37,740 nt of DNA from Helochares maculicollis (Eukaryota; Arthropoda; Insecta; Coleoptera; Hydrophilidae), in contig JAWQRO010000496.1 in NCBI GenBank assembly GCA_033557835.1, forward strand, positions 1 through 37,740, in the 5' to 3' direction. Positions within the stretch are counted from its first letter, which is position 1; every line of letters begins with the position of its first letter. The translations under genes were made by a program, and so were the position numbers. Below, piece by piece: positions 1-12,807 of this stretch. The notes beneath the pieces are model-generated. The model did not search any database. It had not been told where the DNA came from and saw only the letters and a program-made list of their open reading frames with translations.

Positions 1-725
1 ATATATATAGTCTTATAAGCATTATGTAATTATTAGATGAAAATATGTACGAGAGATTTTTGGTTTAGGGATATATTACTTAAACAGTTATTTTTTCAGG
101 TTTGTGAAAAAAGTTACTACGAAATTCGGACAACCTTGACCAGAAGTTATTTATCCGCACAATTTAATACTGTTTGTATATTCAATTATATAACAGTATT
201 TATTTGCAAAAAAATGTGGGACATTTTTCCCAAAGTACTCGAGCAAGGTCATATGGCACTTCATAAACATAACAAAATAAGTTAAATATCAATATCAACC
301 TCATATCGTTTAACTAAAGAGATGCACATAGAGAAAAAACGATTTAGTTATAATAAACATAAAATACATAACTATTTATAAAACCATAGAATACCTAAAT
401 GACTTTGACCTGAATATATTTTAAATGCTAAAAATGAAGATGTTGTAATTTGATGTATTATGTCTCTAATTATCTTTACTCATTATTTTTACTTTGAAAG
501 GACGTGTTTAAATGTTTTCCACCGCAAGTAGTATGCAGATCTTAAATGTTAGACATCAACCAGGATATTAAATCTAACTAACATGTTTGCATATATAATC
601 ACAAATATATATTGCCAAACAGAAAGATAATACAACTTTTCAAGGAGTGCAAGTTCGACAGAAATAATTAAAAACTTATTTTATTTATTTTGGAAATATA
701 TTTTTTACGTCTATGTACTGTAAAA
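1..725. other. AT-rich non-coding DNA
   Basis: No recognisable gene, repeat unit or RNA is seen here. The one open frame that starts near position 37 (82 codons) has no recognisable motif and the composition of the surrounding AT-rich DNA, so I do not call it a gene. Confidence 0.5.
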
Positions 726-830
726 TAAAGTAGTTCCCCATCTAACTTATTCACCGGATTTGGCCCCCACCGATTATTTCCTCTGTCCCATACTCAAAAA
801 ACAGATTGCCTTTTTGTATAATAATTATTA
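726..830 (+). mobile_element. mariner transposase scrap (third catalytic Asp region)
   Basis: The plus strand from about 730 translates to VVPHLTYSPDLAPTDYFLCP followed by ILKKQ. This closely matches the segment around the last catalytic acidic residue of mariner-type transposases (consensus like PPYSPDLAPSDYFLFP.LK). Nothing of the rest of the transposase is readable on either side and no terminal inverted repeat is visible, so it is an old, truncated copy. The family assignment rests on this single motif but the match is strong. Confidence 0.7.
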
Positions 831-1150
831 AACAAAAAAAATCTCTGATCAGTTTCCTAGCTAAGACACCGCAATATCAAGATAGAATTATTCCTTTCAA
901 TACAACTTTATTTGTTGTTTCTCATTTTTTCTGTGTTAAAGCCACAGTTTCATTTTTTATTTTCATTTCATCAGGTTCCAGATTTCGCCACTTTTTTCTT
1001 TTGGACTTAACTAGATTTGTATCTTTTACTATTAATTTCCGATTATGTTGTAGTTTTGGAGCACTTATATTTTTTCTATATTCACTTAGATTATCTTCAG
1101 TCTTTTATTCAGTTAATATAAACTGATTATTAATCATAGTTTTTCATTGT

Positions 1151-1188
<38 letters not shown>

Positions 1189-3189
1189 CATAAATCTATA
1201 AACAAAACTGTGACGAAATATCACGTACTATACGCTTATAGTTCATTAATTATAAAATACATACACAAGTCACAAAATACTTTACACTAATTACAAAGAT
1301 GCAACAATAGAAACATTATTATGGCTATACAAGTATGCAGTCAGAGTATGAAAGAATATTGCGGTGCTTATTCATACATTAAGACATAATCTAAGAATTT
1401 AGTATTTCATGAAATGGCAAATTTCATAACGAGCAGGTTATAATCAGGTAAACGCGGTGGTAGACTAAGGCTAACGAAGCCTCTTAAGGAGCAAAATAAT
1501 GCGGATAATTTATTCAAGCCTCCTTTTGATCGAATAGAAGGTTTAGAATTTCAACCCTCTTGGTAAAACAAGCATCTTCTTTGATTGTTTGCTCCAATTA
1601 GGCGCTAGCGCGGAATTTACCGCAAGAGCAAATGTTTTCGGCAGAAGGTGTTATTAACCCCGAAGCTACGGTTAAAAGGCGTGAAACAGATTGAGAACGT
1701 TCGTTTGAATCCGTCCGTGTATTTTCCAGCGGCACATATTTCACTCCAAAGCTTCGGAGGAGCGAGGGATGCATAGCGAAGTCCGATAGGCAAAGGATAA
1801 CTACCACGTACAGGAGGAGGTAGGAGACGCTATTGATTACTATTATACTCTTCTACTTAGCCATGCACGTCCATAACCGTAACAAATGCATTTGCATTTC
1901 TCAAACAACAGTTGAGACGAACGGAGAGAGGAAGGGCCCACGATATTGTAAATAAAATGCAAGCGCAAGCTCGAAACACGATGGTGAATGTCGACGGCGG
2001 CAGTAACAATAAAGATAAGAAATTTAATAATAACTGACAGTGGCTGCAACCCGAGTATACGGTTGTCAAGCTAACACTAACTCCCCGGCAAGAAAGTGCT
2101 TATTTCATTAGATTTTATGACACAGTTAATATAAACGCTAAACGAGAATTTGTTGCATTAGTCGTATCCTTTTGTTTTTCTCGTGCTGAAATTCGTCCGC
2201 AAAAACGAGACGACAACTCATGATGGTATAATGCAAGTTTTTATTGCGCATGATAAAAATATTGCCGCACTTAAACGCCCTTTTTATAGAATAACGTTGA
2301 GTACAGACAGGAAAATTGCTTTCCTCTATATTAAATATTAATCTTTACGGCCGGGAAATATACTTAAATATAAACCAACAACCAACTTTTTTCACTTTAG
2401 TGTCGGTAACTTTACTTTATTGCGTATCGGCACTCACGTAACCAACTATATTGATGGTGATGATAAATAGTAATTATGTGCTTATTTTTTCATTTTTCCT
2501 GATGAACCATCTGAAGTACTAGATCTACTATTTAAGTACAGATTTCTTCCCCGTAAGTGGCCGTGCTGGTAAAACTAAATAAACAGATCGATTAATATTT
2601 GTTATTTCTTCTGTATCGCATCCTAAATTTTATTAATGCTTAAGAGTTTTATCATGACTGAATCAAGAAAAGCATAAATCCCGCTTTATACCACAATATT
2701 TCCTTTTGTTTCTAGTTGCAAATTTGATTGGCATAGAGCGAATCGATTAAAATCGGCAATAAAAATTTGACACACTCTGTTTACCAAGTTCGTATGGTAT
2801 AAATGTTGTGAGTTTGAATTTTGTTAATCATAATCGGCGAGTCGGTGAGTTTCCATAAAAAGCTTAAAATTAAATGATTGGTCAACTTAAAATGTAGAGT
2901 TACTTCAATCAAGATAACATTTATTGTCGTTCATTTTTAATTGCTCATAATATATAGATATTATTGCAATCTAATATCTATAGTTACATTTACTATTAAT
3001 TTTAGAGTAACCTTTTACTTTTAGAAATTCCAAAAGTGTATTCAAATGTAAAGCTTCCTTTATTACAAGTAAAGTTATAAATAATTAGCACAAATGCTAC
3101 ACAACGTAATAGAAGATGATGAAAAGCATAACAAAGACATGTGAAGTTTCAAACCCCAAATAACATACTAAAACAACAGAGACAAAAAG
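831..3189. other. Non-coding stretch with a GC-richer island
   Basis: No gene is supported. From about 1440 to 2100 the sequence becomes clearly richer in G+C and CpG than its flanks, without a coding pattern: the open frames on the minus strand there are short and overlap each other in two frames. The minus strand around 950-1130 is open and lysine/arginine rich, but I do not recognise it. The stretch could hold cis-regulatory DNA or UTR exons of an off-window gene. Confidence 0.4.
1152..1182. repeat. (TA)n microsatellite
   Basis: An uninterrupted run of alternating T and A of about 30 bases, followed by a short ACA-rich tail. It is simple-sequence DNA with no coding content. Confidence 0.9.
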
Positions 3190-4065
3190 CAATAATGTAT
3201 TTTCTTCTTTCAGCCACTTCGTCAGTTAGTGTTTGCTTTGTTAGTCTTTCTCTTCCTAGGTGTTTGTCACGTGACCCATACATTTTCGTCTCTGTCTTTT
3301 TATGAATTGACCTAATAGAAATTATTACATAAAGTTTATAATTCCTTGTTGGTTCTTTTTATGACCATAGATTTTGTTAGAACTGTCTTGTTCCACATAT
3401 TAAACATCTTCTTCTTGCTTTCATTTCACATGTTTCGAATCCGCATCTTATTGAATTCTTAACCATTATCGTGTATACATTTTCTTTATTCTTTCTTGAC
3501 CTATTGAATCGAAGATTGTGTTAAATACTCCCAGACACATCTGCTTTTTGGGCTATTATGTTCTTTAATTTTTTTATGTCCAATCGTTATTGTTACTCCA
3601 AGATAAATTAACTTTTCTACTTTTTCAAATATGCATTTTATCCTTACATTGAGTACTTTTTTTCACACTCTTATTGTATCCATTACGTTTTTTCTTTGTT
3701 AATTAAATATATGTTGTTTTTTCTGCGTTTATTTGTATCACTCTCATTCTTCTGTTTCCTTATATTCTTTCTACGGCATTTTCAGATTTGTTGTTGTTAT
3801 CTGCATGGGTCATATCATTGTTGGTATTACATTCTTACTCTTGAATTCAGTTTATTTTTTAAGATAGACCAAATTAAAAAAAGCATGGTAACAGCTGCTA
3901 TCTTTGCCTTACTCCTTCATTAACTTAGTATTCTTGTGAAACTTCATCTTCGATCAACACTTTACTCTCCGTAATATTAGTGGCCATCCTCATCATTCAA
4001 ATAATTTTACTGGGAATTTTTCAATCTTCCATTGTTTTGTAGAGAATGAAAGCCACACCGAAGCT
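3190..4065 (-). mobile_element. Degenerate LINE (non-LTR retrotransposon) remnant
   Basis: Read on the minus strand, fragments in shifting frames match the reverse transcriptase and downstream part of arthropod non-LTR elements. In order they are: VNEGVRQ (usually followed by GDxLSPLLFNL) near 3900; a decayed active-site box reading HADN where YADD is expected, near 3807; VEKLIYLGVTI near 3620; and RRTNKEL-like and GRERLTKQTL-like pieces near 3340-3220. Many stops and frameshifts show it has been dead for long. The clade is not clear to me. No ends, tail or target-site duplication could be placed. Confidence 0.55.
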
Positions 4066-7000
4066 GGTTCATGATCGACTCCCTTTAAGAAATTTCTAAA
4101 TGAAACTTTAGTCCATCACTTTGGTATTTGTAGTAAAAATATTAATGATAATTCTAAACGTAGCTTTTTTCACGTGAGTATTATAAACTTTAGTTACTAT
4201 ATATTTGCTTTTCTGTTACTTCATATTAATTTATGAAAGTTATATATTGATACTTAAGAATGTATTACCAGTATATCACAAAACACTACGTATGTCTATA
4301 AAAGTGTAGAAGCGCTAGCTAATCTACCAAGTCTTTTTGATTAATTAAGTAGAAACCAAATATTTTAAAAATCTAGTTTTATTCATTAAAAGGCTGCAGT
4401 TTTAGTAGATCTAGAAATAAGATGTAAATTTATAGCAACAGGGTTTGGATAAAACTTGAAGTGTGCGATATAAATAATGTTTTTGACGTTTTATAATTAA
4501 CAAAATGTTAGTATGTTAGTTGGGGTGCAAATTTTCCAAACTGTGAGGTTTCAATCTTTTTATAGATTGTTCTGAATACGAAATACTATCTAATTTTGTT
4601 ATTTCACGCTAAAGGTTGCCAACAAAAAAATCACATTTCTAATTCGTTACGCTTTTAATAAGATGAAGTATTTGAGAAAAGTTCTGTTCTTTAGGCAATA
4701 TTTTCGGCTCCGAAAAGCTGTATTAAGTAACTCGAAATTAACAAATTGGCCTTTAAACTTTCAAGCAGCACTTAAACACAAGAAAGACGATTACAGTGTC
4801 ACTTTGCGACTTGTAATATCCACAAGAGCAATAAGCGTAACTTGTAATATTCCTTAAAGGATTATTAACAATGTAAGTTATGTTTTAAACATATCCATTA
4901 GCACCCCTTGAGCCCGGACTAATTATAAATTAGATGAAATATGTGACAAAGTCGTAACAAAAGTTATGGGATCGTATTTAGGGGGCGAGAGATGCGCGCA
5001 AAACTTTAGCTGTTAAATTTCATTCTTTAACGGCCGCAGTCCCACTCCGGTTCAGTTCGCGTTACACCTTCAAAATACGACAGGACTATCCAGGATTGCA
5101 ACTATAAACTGTAGCTGTAGGTAGTTTAACTCGATAGTAAAATAGGGCATAAATTACATCCTCTTACTGTTCAACTTACTTCCACCCGTTATCTTTTTTA
5201 CTACCCGTCTCTCTCCTCTGCTCTTTCTTCGCTCCTCCATCCGCTGTCGCAGTTTGTCGGATTAAATTGCACCCTTAAACTATCCTAAACTTCCGCCGAG
5301 CAAACGGCACCATTGGCACTATTTAACGTAATTCTCACCTTTGTTGCTACTGAACGTCCAGTTGTTCGTAATTTTACAGGTTTTTATCTCATGGCTTTCC
5401 TGTCTTTCATCTTCTTTTACAAAATGCTTTAATTTGAGAGATCATTGGCATATCTGTTCTGATGGCAATCAATAAAAGTGCTTGCAAAATTCAGAAGTAG
5501 AAATAGGCCACAAGTTTTACAAAACCCTGTTTTTAGGGTTCCTTACTAATTAAATACTATATTAACTAAAGGTAATATGAAAACTTAGCTTCAGTTTCTT
5601 CCTTAGGGCGAATTCAGCAAATTTATATCTCGTAAACTGTTGTGCTGATTCCGAATCTATTTTGCGTTTAGTCACTTTGCACGTTAATAAATGAAATTTT
5701 CACAATGAACCACCGTCAGAGCATCGGAGAATGCATTTATCGAGCCTTTAAACTTGTAAACTTGAACGTTAGTTTGCTCTACAAATTCATGCATCTGCTT
5801 CAACTGGAATCGTCGCGAATAATGAATGCAAACTAACTTTACGCTATGAATAACGCTAAGCTTACAGAGCACCTCTTCTGCCTTTCAATTTTAATTTTTT
5901 CATAAAAAAATCCAACTAAACTTACTCAAGTAAATAATGAGAGATGTTTCCAGTTGTTTGCTATGCGTTGCTAAAAGTTTTGACATAACTAGTCTGTATT
6001 TAGAGCATACGTCGCGCAAATGTTAAATTACGTATCAAAAACTTAAAGTTTCAGTGTCTCATAGTTTCTTACTAGTTGTCAGTTTTGTCTACTTTTCATT
6101 AATTATACTTATTTAGTTTATTTATCTAGCGGCTTTTAGAAAATCTAAGTGGAGACAGTAATTTATTTGCATAAAGTGACTGATATTGTAGTTGGTTATA
6201 AGAATTTTATACAAAAAAATAATTATTTACAGCTTGACATTATTATGGAAGAAATGAGTATGGCAATAATTTTCATAAGTGAACTAGGTATACACAGAAT
6301 GTTCCATAGACTTTCAAAATGCTAATATTTACCCACTGAAAATTTTAAAATCCACTTGTATAGCATGTGTCAGAAATTATAGAAAAATTATCTCTGTGAA
6401 CACATGAGGTGATTATAACTAAGAATTCAGGTTTTTATCAGCAGAAATATAAAATAGAAAATTCAGTACAAGAAATATTATTGCTATAATTCTGAAAACA
6501 GTGAAAAGTAAGGAACTTCAATTTATTAATACTATCTTTATAGAGCTATAAAACATATATGTTATGGAAGAGAAGTTTAATTACATCCAAAATGAGTGTA
6601 CTGTACAATATTATTAATTTTACGATGCATTAACTTTAATTATATTATTGAAAATTCAACGAGCTCTGCCAACGTTTTCATTTTATGTTCTATCCTTTTA
6701 CTTTGCTTAATTAAATGTTAGATAGTGAATATCTATTTTGAATTACTTACTATGGTCGCAAACAGACAAACTTTTGTACACAAAAACTCTTATGTGAGTC
6801 GAGACGCCACTAAGTATATTTACTAATCATTCGTTTTCGAAATGGGTTCGGGTAATGGAACATTTTATTAACAACCTGGAATTTTTAAAATACATTACTT
6901 ACAAATTCCCTATGTTCAAGAGCATATGAAGTAAAAACAACATTTATAGAAAGATTTAGAAAATGTAATAGTATTGCATCCTGTAATTACTGACAGCGTG

Positions 7001-9174
7001 ACTTCAATTCTGGTTATCACAAATTTTCTAAGTTTAGTAACTGCTCCACCTTATTTTCTGATAATTGTAAAATTTATGTTTGATAGTTTGTAACTATGTA
7101 TAGTGAAAATTATCATTTATAAAGAAACACTGTTTCAAAAGTAGAACTTATGAATTTTTAATGCAAAGTTAAAAATCTGATTGTTTTCATGCACATATCT
7201 TTGAAAAAAATTCAAGAGAACCGCTTTTATTCAGGTTTGGAATATATATTTAAGTATTATTACCTAAAGATTTTTAGAAGATCTTGCTGGTCTGAAGGAA
7301 TGAGCTGAAGAAAATCATATCATTTCATACGGGCGTAAAGGTATTTATGAAATATTTTATCTGGTATGCAAAGACATCGTGCAGAAAAATTAATTCAAAC
7401 TCTTTAGTTCGCAAAAGATTAGCAAATGAATAATTCAATTTAAAATTATTTAAAAATGCTTATTTATGCTGTTGAAAAAATAAGCGTGAAGATTCTCTTT
7501 TGAAAATAAAAAAGAATGGCACTAGTTTTTTTTTGGTAATTTAATAATCAAGCCGATATTTGATGTATCACTGCTACAAACAAAAGAACACAAAATTATA
7601 ATTAAAATCACTTGGAAAGACATGTTAAGCAAGATAACTTCTATACATACAGACATCATTTAGAATTTATACATGTTGAGTGTACATTTGCTTAATACAT
7701 TAGCGAATTCTTCTCATTATATGTGAGAGTTTTCAATAGTTTCGATACTAAATCTAAACATTTGTTTGATTATAAGGCTTAAATATGTGCTTCTTTGAAG
7801 TGCAGTTAGTAAGTACTACATGTGTTTTTTTAATCGATACATCAAACGAAATATCAGTAAAATAGGTTACAAACAAGAATAAGCTTACAAGTAAAGCTGT
7901 GGTCATCTGTTACTGAACGTGTAATTCTAAAGTGCTCTTAGATAAATTTGTCATTTATTTGTATATTTTTATCATTACTGCGACCATATGGCAAGACTGT
8001 GAAGAGTAGACAATTTTGCTCAAATTAGTTTAATGGAATAGCGGATGGGTAATGGTGGGTCTTGAATTTCCACGATCATCAGGGGTAAACCCTTGACCGC
8101 TGCGCCAGTGTCCATATTATCGGCTAAGGATTAGGCGAGAAATCGTAATTGAATATAAACACAGCAAAGCAGTATCTAGCTAAGGTCGCGAGGAAGCGAT
8201 CCAGAAGCGATTCAGAAGCGACGCGATGCGGCTTCTGCGGAGCATCTCCATCGCTTGCAATTTGTGGAGGGTCACGAAAACAACAGTCGCTAGGCTAAAT
8301 AAACCAAACCGGGCTCCCTATTTGAGTTATGATGTTTAATTAGTCTCTCCATTGTAATGTAGTGTTGTCTGATCAAATACGGGCGTGTGCTGTAAACGAG
8401 CGCGGCCAGGAATTTGAATACAACTTGCGGAACAATCATGTTTCAATTAAAGTAACAATTCCCGGTTTCGTGTTATTTTCACAGAGCTTTTGTGCAAAAG
8501 TCTCATCTAGATTAAAAGGCTTACAGTTGGTTCTCTTCCTCCTTTTCGCTAAACCTGCCCCCTCCTCCTTCTCGTCTACCTACAGAGATACCCCTTGATG
8601 TTTCTTCGATGCGCGTTGTAATCGTTCATTCTTCCTTGTCCTCCTGCTCTATTTCCGACCATATAGATTATCGACTTACAGGGAAATTTTAATGTTGTTA
8701 TATAACTTCGTTATTAAAGCTAGTAATTTACGTTTTAATATAAATTCGCTCTACAAAATATTACAGTATTTAATTTATTTGCAGCATTTATTTTATATTT
8801 TTGAAACGAATATCTTCTGGCATATCACTATGCAGATTTTTTAAGAGTTCATTTGAAAATATTTGTACATTAGTTATTATTTATTTTAAACAACTTATTG
8901 CATTTATTTATAATGGCATGTAATTTGCATGAAAATATAAAAATATATAGCAAATAGTTTGTCTTAAAACTTGAAGTTGAAGCACCTAGAATAATACGTA
9001 TACTATAAATGCAATTTTCCAATGCGAAACTATATAATCACATAGCTTCTAAGATACATGTATAGTATATTGACGAAAAATTTAAATATACTAATTATTA
9101 AAAACAAAACCATCAATACAGGAGAGGAGGAAATGGTCATAGTGTTAATAATTAATGAATATGTTGTAATGAAT
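4066..9174. other. Gene-free AT-rich stretch with GC-richer islands
   Basis: No coding region, RNA gene or transposon is recognised across this 5 kb. Two parts stand out by composition: roughly 4960-5340 and 8040-8640, both with more CpG and fewer A/T runs than their surroundings. Within the second, the unit GAAGCGAT(C/T)CA occurs twice in direct succession near 8190-8215 and is followed by a third partial copy. The open frame at 8362-8598 falls in this island but shows no recognisable motif. Confidence 0.4.
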
Positions 9175-9775
9175 CTACTATGCGAAATATACAGTAGAGG
9201 GAAGGTGTTGCGATCATGAAAAAATTGAGTATTTTTGGCATGTTGTATGTATGTGTATGTAAACACGATAGAGATCAAACCGTTTGAGGTAGAGCGATTA
9301 AAATTGGCATAACACTACTATCGCGAAAACGTTAATATGTATCAAATTTTGAGGCCCGTAGAACAACCAAAAGTAACTACCCAGTTTTAAAATTTTTGCA
9401 AGCAAACTTGTCCTTAAAATTAAGCAACCCTAATGTGTTTTTGTCCACGTTTTAAATAGCATGAATAATTAACAGGTATAAAGTGTCAACGGAGCGGATC
9501 GCCATTTTTATCATTTTGGAAATTTCGATTTAAGTGGGTCTTAGAATAAATCATTTTACAAAACGAAAATGTTAAATATGTAAAATTAGCAATAGCAAGT
9601 AGTTCCATGTAAATTTGAAAAGCAAAAGTGGGACTTTACCGGCATATTTTCCATTAATTATGAATTTACATTGTAAAATCTGACCGATATTTTAGTTATT
9701 AATTTACATTTTTAAAGTGGGCCCTATGCAAAAGTGTTAGCAAGCGGTAATATCAGAAATTATGTTTTAAAATTT
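9175..9775 (+). repeat. Dispersed repeat family, copy A (right end not found)
   Basis: This copy starts with a decayed hairpin (CTACT...AGTAG, 9175-9197) followed by GGGAAGGTGTTGCGATCATG. It aligns with copy B (20871-21701) over most of its length. Shared landmarks include GTAAACACGATAG, the stretch around GTTTGAGGTAGAGCGAT, the segment GTGGGACTTTA and the GCAAAAGTGTTAGCAAGCG region near 9730-9750. The terminal GAGTGTCTCCACTC hairpin seen in other copies was not found, so the right border is approximate. It has no coding capacity. Confidence 0.7.
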
Positions 9776-11280
9776 TTTAAAACCACAAGGACATGCACAA
9801 TTTATAAAGTTATATTGAAAACTGCCCCTTTACATATGTACTGAAAAAGAGATTAATATTTCTTGTGAACATATTACTCCAGTTTTGTTCCCCTGCAAAC
9901 TACTAAACCGCTGGAGCGGGTATTTACAGCATAGTCTTTGTAGAAATATACTTTATTAATGATTAGTAGGGCGATATATGATAGCTGATCAAATTTAATA
10001 TTTATTTATATTATGTATTAATATTTAATAAATACAGCAAAGAGACTTGATTTTAATGATTCACTAAATATAAAAATCTACACTGGAAACAACTTTTCAG
10101 TTGCGTATTTCTGTGTTTCTATACTGTGTATTGCTGAATATCTAACATCGTTTTTCATTGACCTAACCATACAAAAAACTTTTTTAAATAGAAACCTAAC
10201 AATTTGCATTATTCTTCACCTGCATCGGCCAACATAGAAATCAGATGCCCTTGAAAATTCCATCTGAAATAACTCATCTTATTGGCAGTCTAGTTTCGGC
10301 GGTAGAAGCGAGCGGATGTGCGTGAGTTTTCACATTTAGTTTCAATTTTTATTGAGTAGAAATTTGCAAATTATCCGAACTCTTATGGAGCAGAATGAAT
10401 TAAATATTGATGCAGCAATTAAAGCTTTATTTGCACCACATTTTTAGCCCGATTGTTGTTGGTTGGAAATAAATAAAACAATCCAAATTAATGATACTAA
10501 TTTAGGAAAATGTAAGCCATTTGCGTTGCACTTTTAATTAATTAAAAAGTTTGGCTGGTTCATTAATTATCACATCCTTTAAGTTGAATAAATTTGACGT
10601 TCAAATGCAGAGAGCTAAAAATTTTAAGCAAGATTTTATATTATGAACCGAAATATATTTCAATAAAACAATTATCCTCACTCACCTATTTTAAACCACT
10701 GACCCGAAAACAGAGAAACATATGTAATAAATAAGGAAGGCGTTATTTAAATTTTGTTACTTTGTGGATAATAAGGGGGGTTGAATGTGTTTATAACAAA
10801 TACTTTATCTGGAAAACTGAACTCGCTCAGACATGCAAACTTCGATCGAAATTAAGAGACCTGTTTTCCAAAACTAACAAAATAGAACATAAAAGGGTCT
10901 GCTGCATAGACATATTTCAAAATTCATCGATGCTATTGGTGAGGATCCAATTATATTTATTCTTTTATAAAGATTAAGAAATACGTTATAGGCCATTTTT
11001 TAAAGTTAATTTTATATTGTGGTCAGCATTAGTTTAATAGATATATCGGTATCCCACCTTCGTGGGATGCTACAGATGAGAAATTTGAAATAAGATTTAT
11101 CTTCAAAATTGGAACAAAATGTGTTTTGCTATATCTTAAAAATTTACATAAACAAATCAATTACGTCTGGAGATGTCAAGGGGTGGGCGATATGTTTTGC
11201 TATATATAAGAACTTCTAAATTTTACATCCTTTTGAAAACAGTATATACCAGGTCATCACTCAATGATCTCGTGTGTGTG
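9776..11280. other. Non-coding stretch
   Basis: I see no gene or recognisable element. A short GC-richer patch lies at about 10220-10330. The 71-codon open frame at 10762 has no recognisable features. Confidence 0.4.
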
Positions 11281-11336
11281 TATATACATACATACATACA
11301 TACATACATACATACATACATACATACATACATACA

Positions 11337-11413
<77 letters not shown>
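11281..11413. repeat. Compound microsatellite (ACAT)n-(TA)n
   Basis: About 80 bases of perfect tetranucleotide repeat (CATA/TACA phase) run directly into about 50 bases of perfect alternating TA. The open frames crossing it on both strands (Thr-Tyr-Ile-His or Tyr-Val-Cys-Met repeats) are artefacts of the repeat. It lies just beyond the 3' end of the RPRD2-like gene. Confidence 0.95.
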
Positions 11414-11417
<4 letters not shown>

Positions 11418-11451
11418 CTAAAAGTTAAAAGGTATAAAGAGTAAACGAAGG

Positions 11452-11457
11452 CGTTTA
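11452..11457 (-). terminator. Candidate poly(A) signal of the RPRD2-like gene
   Basis: TTTATT on the plus strand is AATAAA on the minus strand. It lies about 410 bases after the RPRD2-like stop codon, a plausible 3' UTR length. I saw no closer canonical hexamer, but variant signals were not excluded. Confidence 0.35.
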
Positions 11458-11865
11458 TTTCCAACTTTATTAGATTTGGTGAAAAAGAAAAAGCACAAAA
11501 GCAAAACGTACACATTCAGTAACCAATGCTTTATATTTTGTACAATTATCTTATCATTAATAATTAATTATTTTACAGTAACAAAGACCTATTTGTATCC
11601 TCACAAACTAAGGCTAGAATAATCAAAGTGTTTCAGTCAACTTATGCAAACAGTGAAAAAAAATGTAATTCTCAAAAAACTCTATAATTAGAAATTGAAA
11701 TAAAAGAGTTTACACAAGTGCCTCTTCTAAAAATGGCTTTAAATATGTACATAAATACATCACAAAACCCTGTCTCAACCCTCCCAGAAATCAAATATAA
11801 AAGGTATCTTCGTAACACAAGGGCTTTTTTAATTATGACCTTCTCTTATGTTTCTAAAATAAAAA

Positions 11866-12807
11866 TCAAAAGCTACTCCTGAAATTATTTCCCCGAAAAA
11901 AAGCTCCTCGACCCCTGTTATTCCCTCTATTACTTCGGGTGGCACTCCAGTTGCTTCCTCTCCCTCTAGGCGTATTGCTGCCCCCCCGGAAAGTGCGAGT
12001 GGTACCTCGATTCCCTCGACTCCTAAATTCAAAGTTCCCTCGGTTTGCCCCCAAATTATTAAAGTTTACTCGGCCCCCTCGGCCCCTAAACTGAAAATTC
12101 ATGGGACTTAAGTTCATTCCCATGGAGTTCAGTACTTGCATGTTGCCCATTTCTAGCATGGCTGGTGAAAGTTCTCCCAATCCAGCCGGGAAGTCACCAA
12201 GGCCCGGCGGAAGCAGATTAGGCATGTTCGGAGGGGGCGGGATGTTGTTCCAGTTGTTCGATCCGTCGAATTGACCTTCGAATCCGGGCGGTTTGTCAAA
12301 CAATGGAGGTTTCTCGAAAATGGCCTTGTCGAAGACCGGAGGGTTATCAAAACCCAGTGGGAATGCTGGAGGCCCCACAAAGTGATTTTCATGACCATCC
12401 ATCTCATCGTGCTCCAGGAAGTCATTGGAATTAATTTCATTATCTAGATCGTCCAACAAGTTATTGGCGTCCACATCCTCTAAGAACTGTGGCATCGGAG
12501 GTGGCTCCAGAGAAGACGATTTGCAAGCCTCACTTACAAGAGGGATGACGGTCAAATTGTCATTCGATGACACATTCTCTACCATATTCGACTCATCATC
12601 GCTCAAATCCATATCTATTATTTCCATTTTATCTTGGAGCTTCCTAGGAGAGCTAGTGGTTTTTGACGAGTTTACAGGTTTTAGCAAACCTGCTGATTGG
12701 TTTGGTGGTGGAGGTGGCGGAGGGAGCTTCAGGTTCTCCAGGTTGAAGGGAATCCTGTAGTCTTGATCCGCTCCACCAGGACCGGACTTCTGTGGGACTC
12801 GATAATC
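11866..12807 (-). CDS. RPRD2-like terminal coding exon 5 (RGG tail)
   Basis: The acceptor GTCAACAG precedes GATTATCGAG. The exon encodes 313 residues: two DYR motifs, a polyproline run, an acidic Asp/Asn-rich part, Pro/Phe/Gly-rich repeats (PPVFDKAIFEKPPLFDKPPG), and a tail with about ten RG/RGG units ending in RSSF. Confidence 0.88.
   Translation of the reverse strand, partial: DYRVPQKSGPGGADQDYRIPFNLENLKLPPPPPPPNQSAGLLKPVNSSKTTSSPRKLQDKMEIIDMDLSDDESNMVENVSSNDNLTVIPLVSEACKSSSLEPPPMPQFLEDVDANNLLDDLDNEINSNDFLEHDEMDGHENHFVGPPAFPLGFDNPPVFDKAIFEKPPLFDKPPGFEGQFDGSNNWNNIPPPPNMPNLLPPGLGDFPAGLGELSPAMLEMGNMQVLNSMGMNLSPMNFQFRGRGGRVNFNNLGANRGNFEFRSRGNRGTTRTFRGGSNTPRGRGSNWSATRSNRGNNRGRGAFFRGNNFRSSF

Noticed and set aside
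37..285. 82-codon open frame near the left edge
   Set aside because: No recognisable motif, unremarkable composition and no splice context; it fits chance in AT-rich DNA.
11223..11515. Open frames with Tyr-Val-Cys-Met or Ile-His-Thr-Tyr repeats, and a repeat array that might suggest CRISPR
   Set aside because: They come from the perfect ACAT/TA microsatellite. There are no unique spacers, and this is eukaryotic nuclear DNA.
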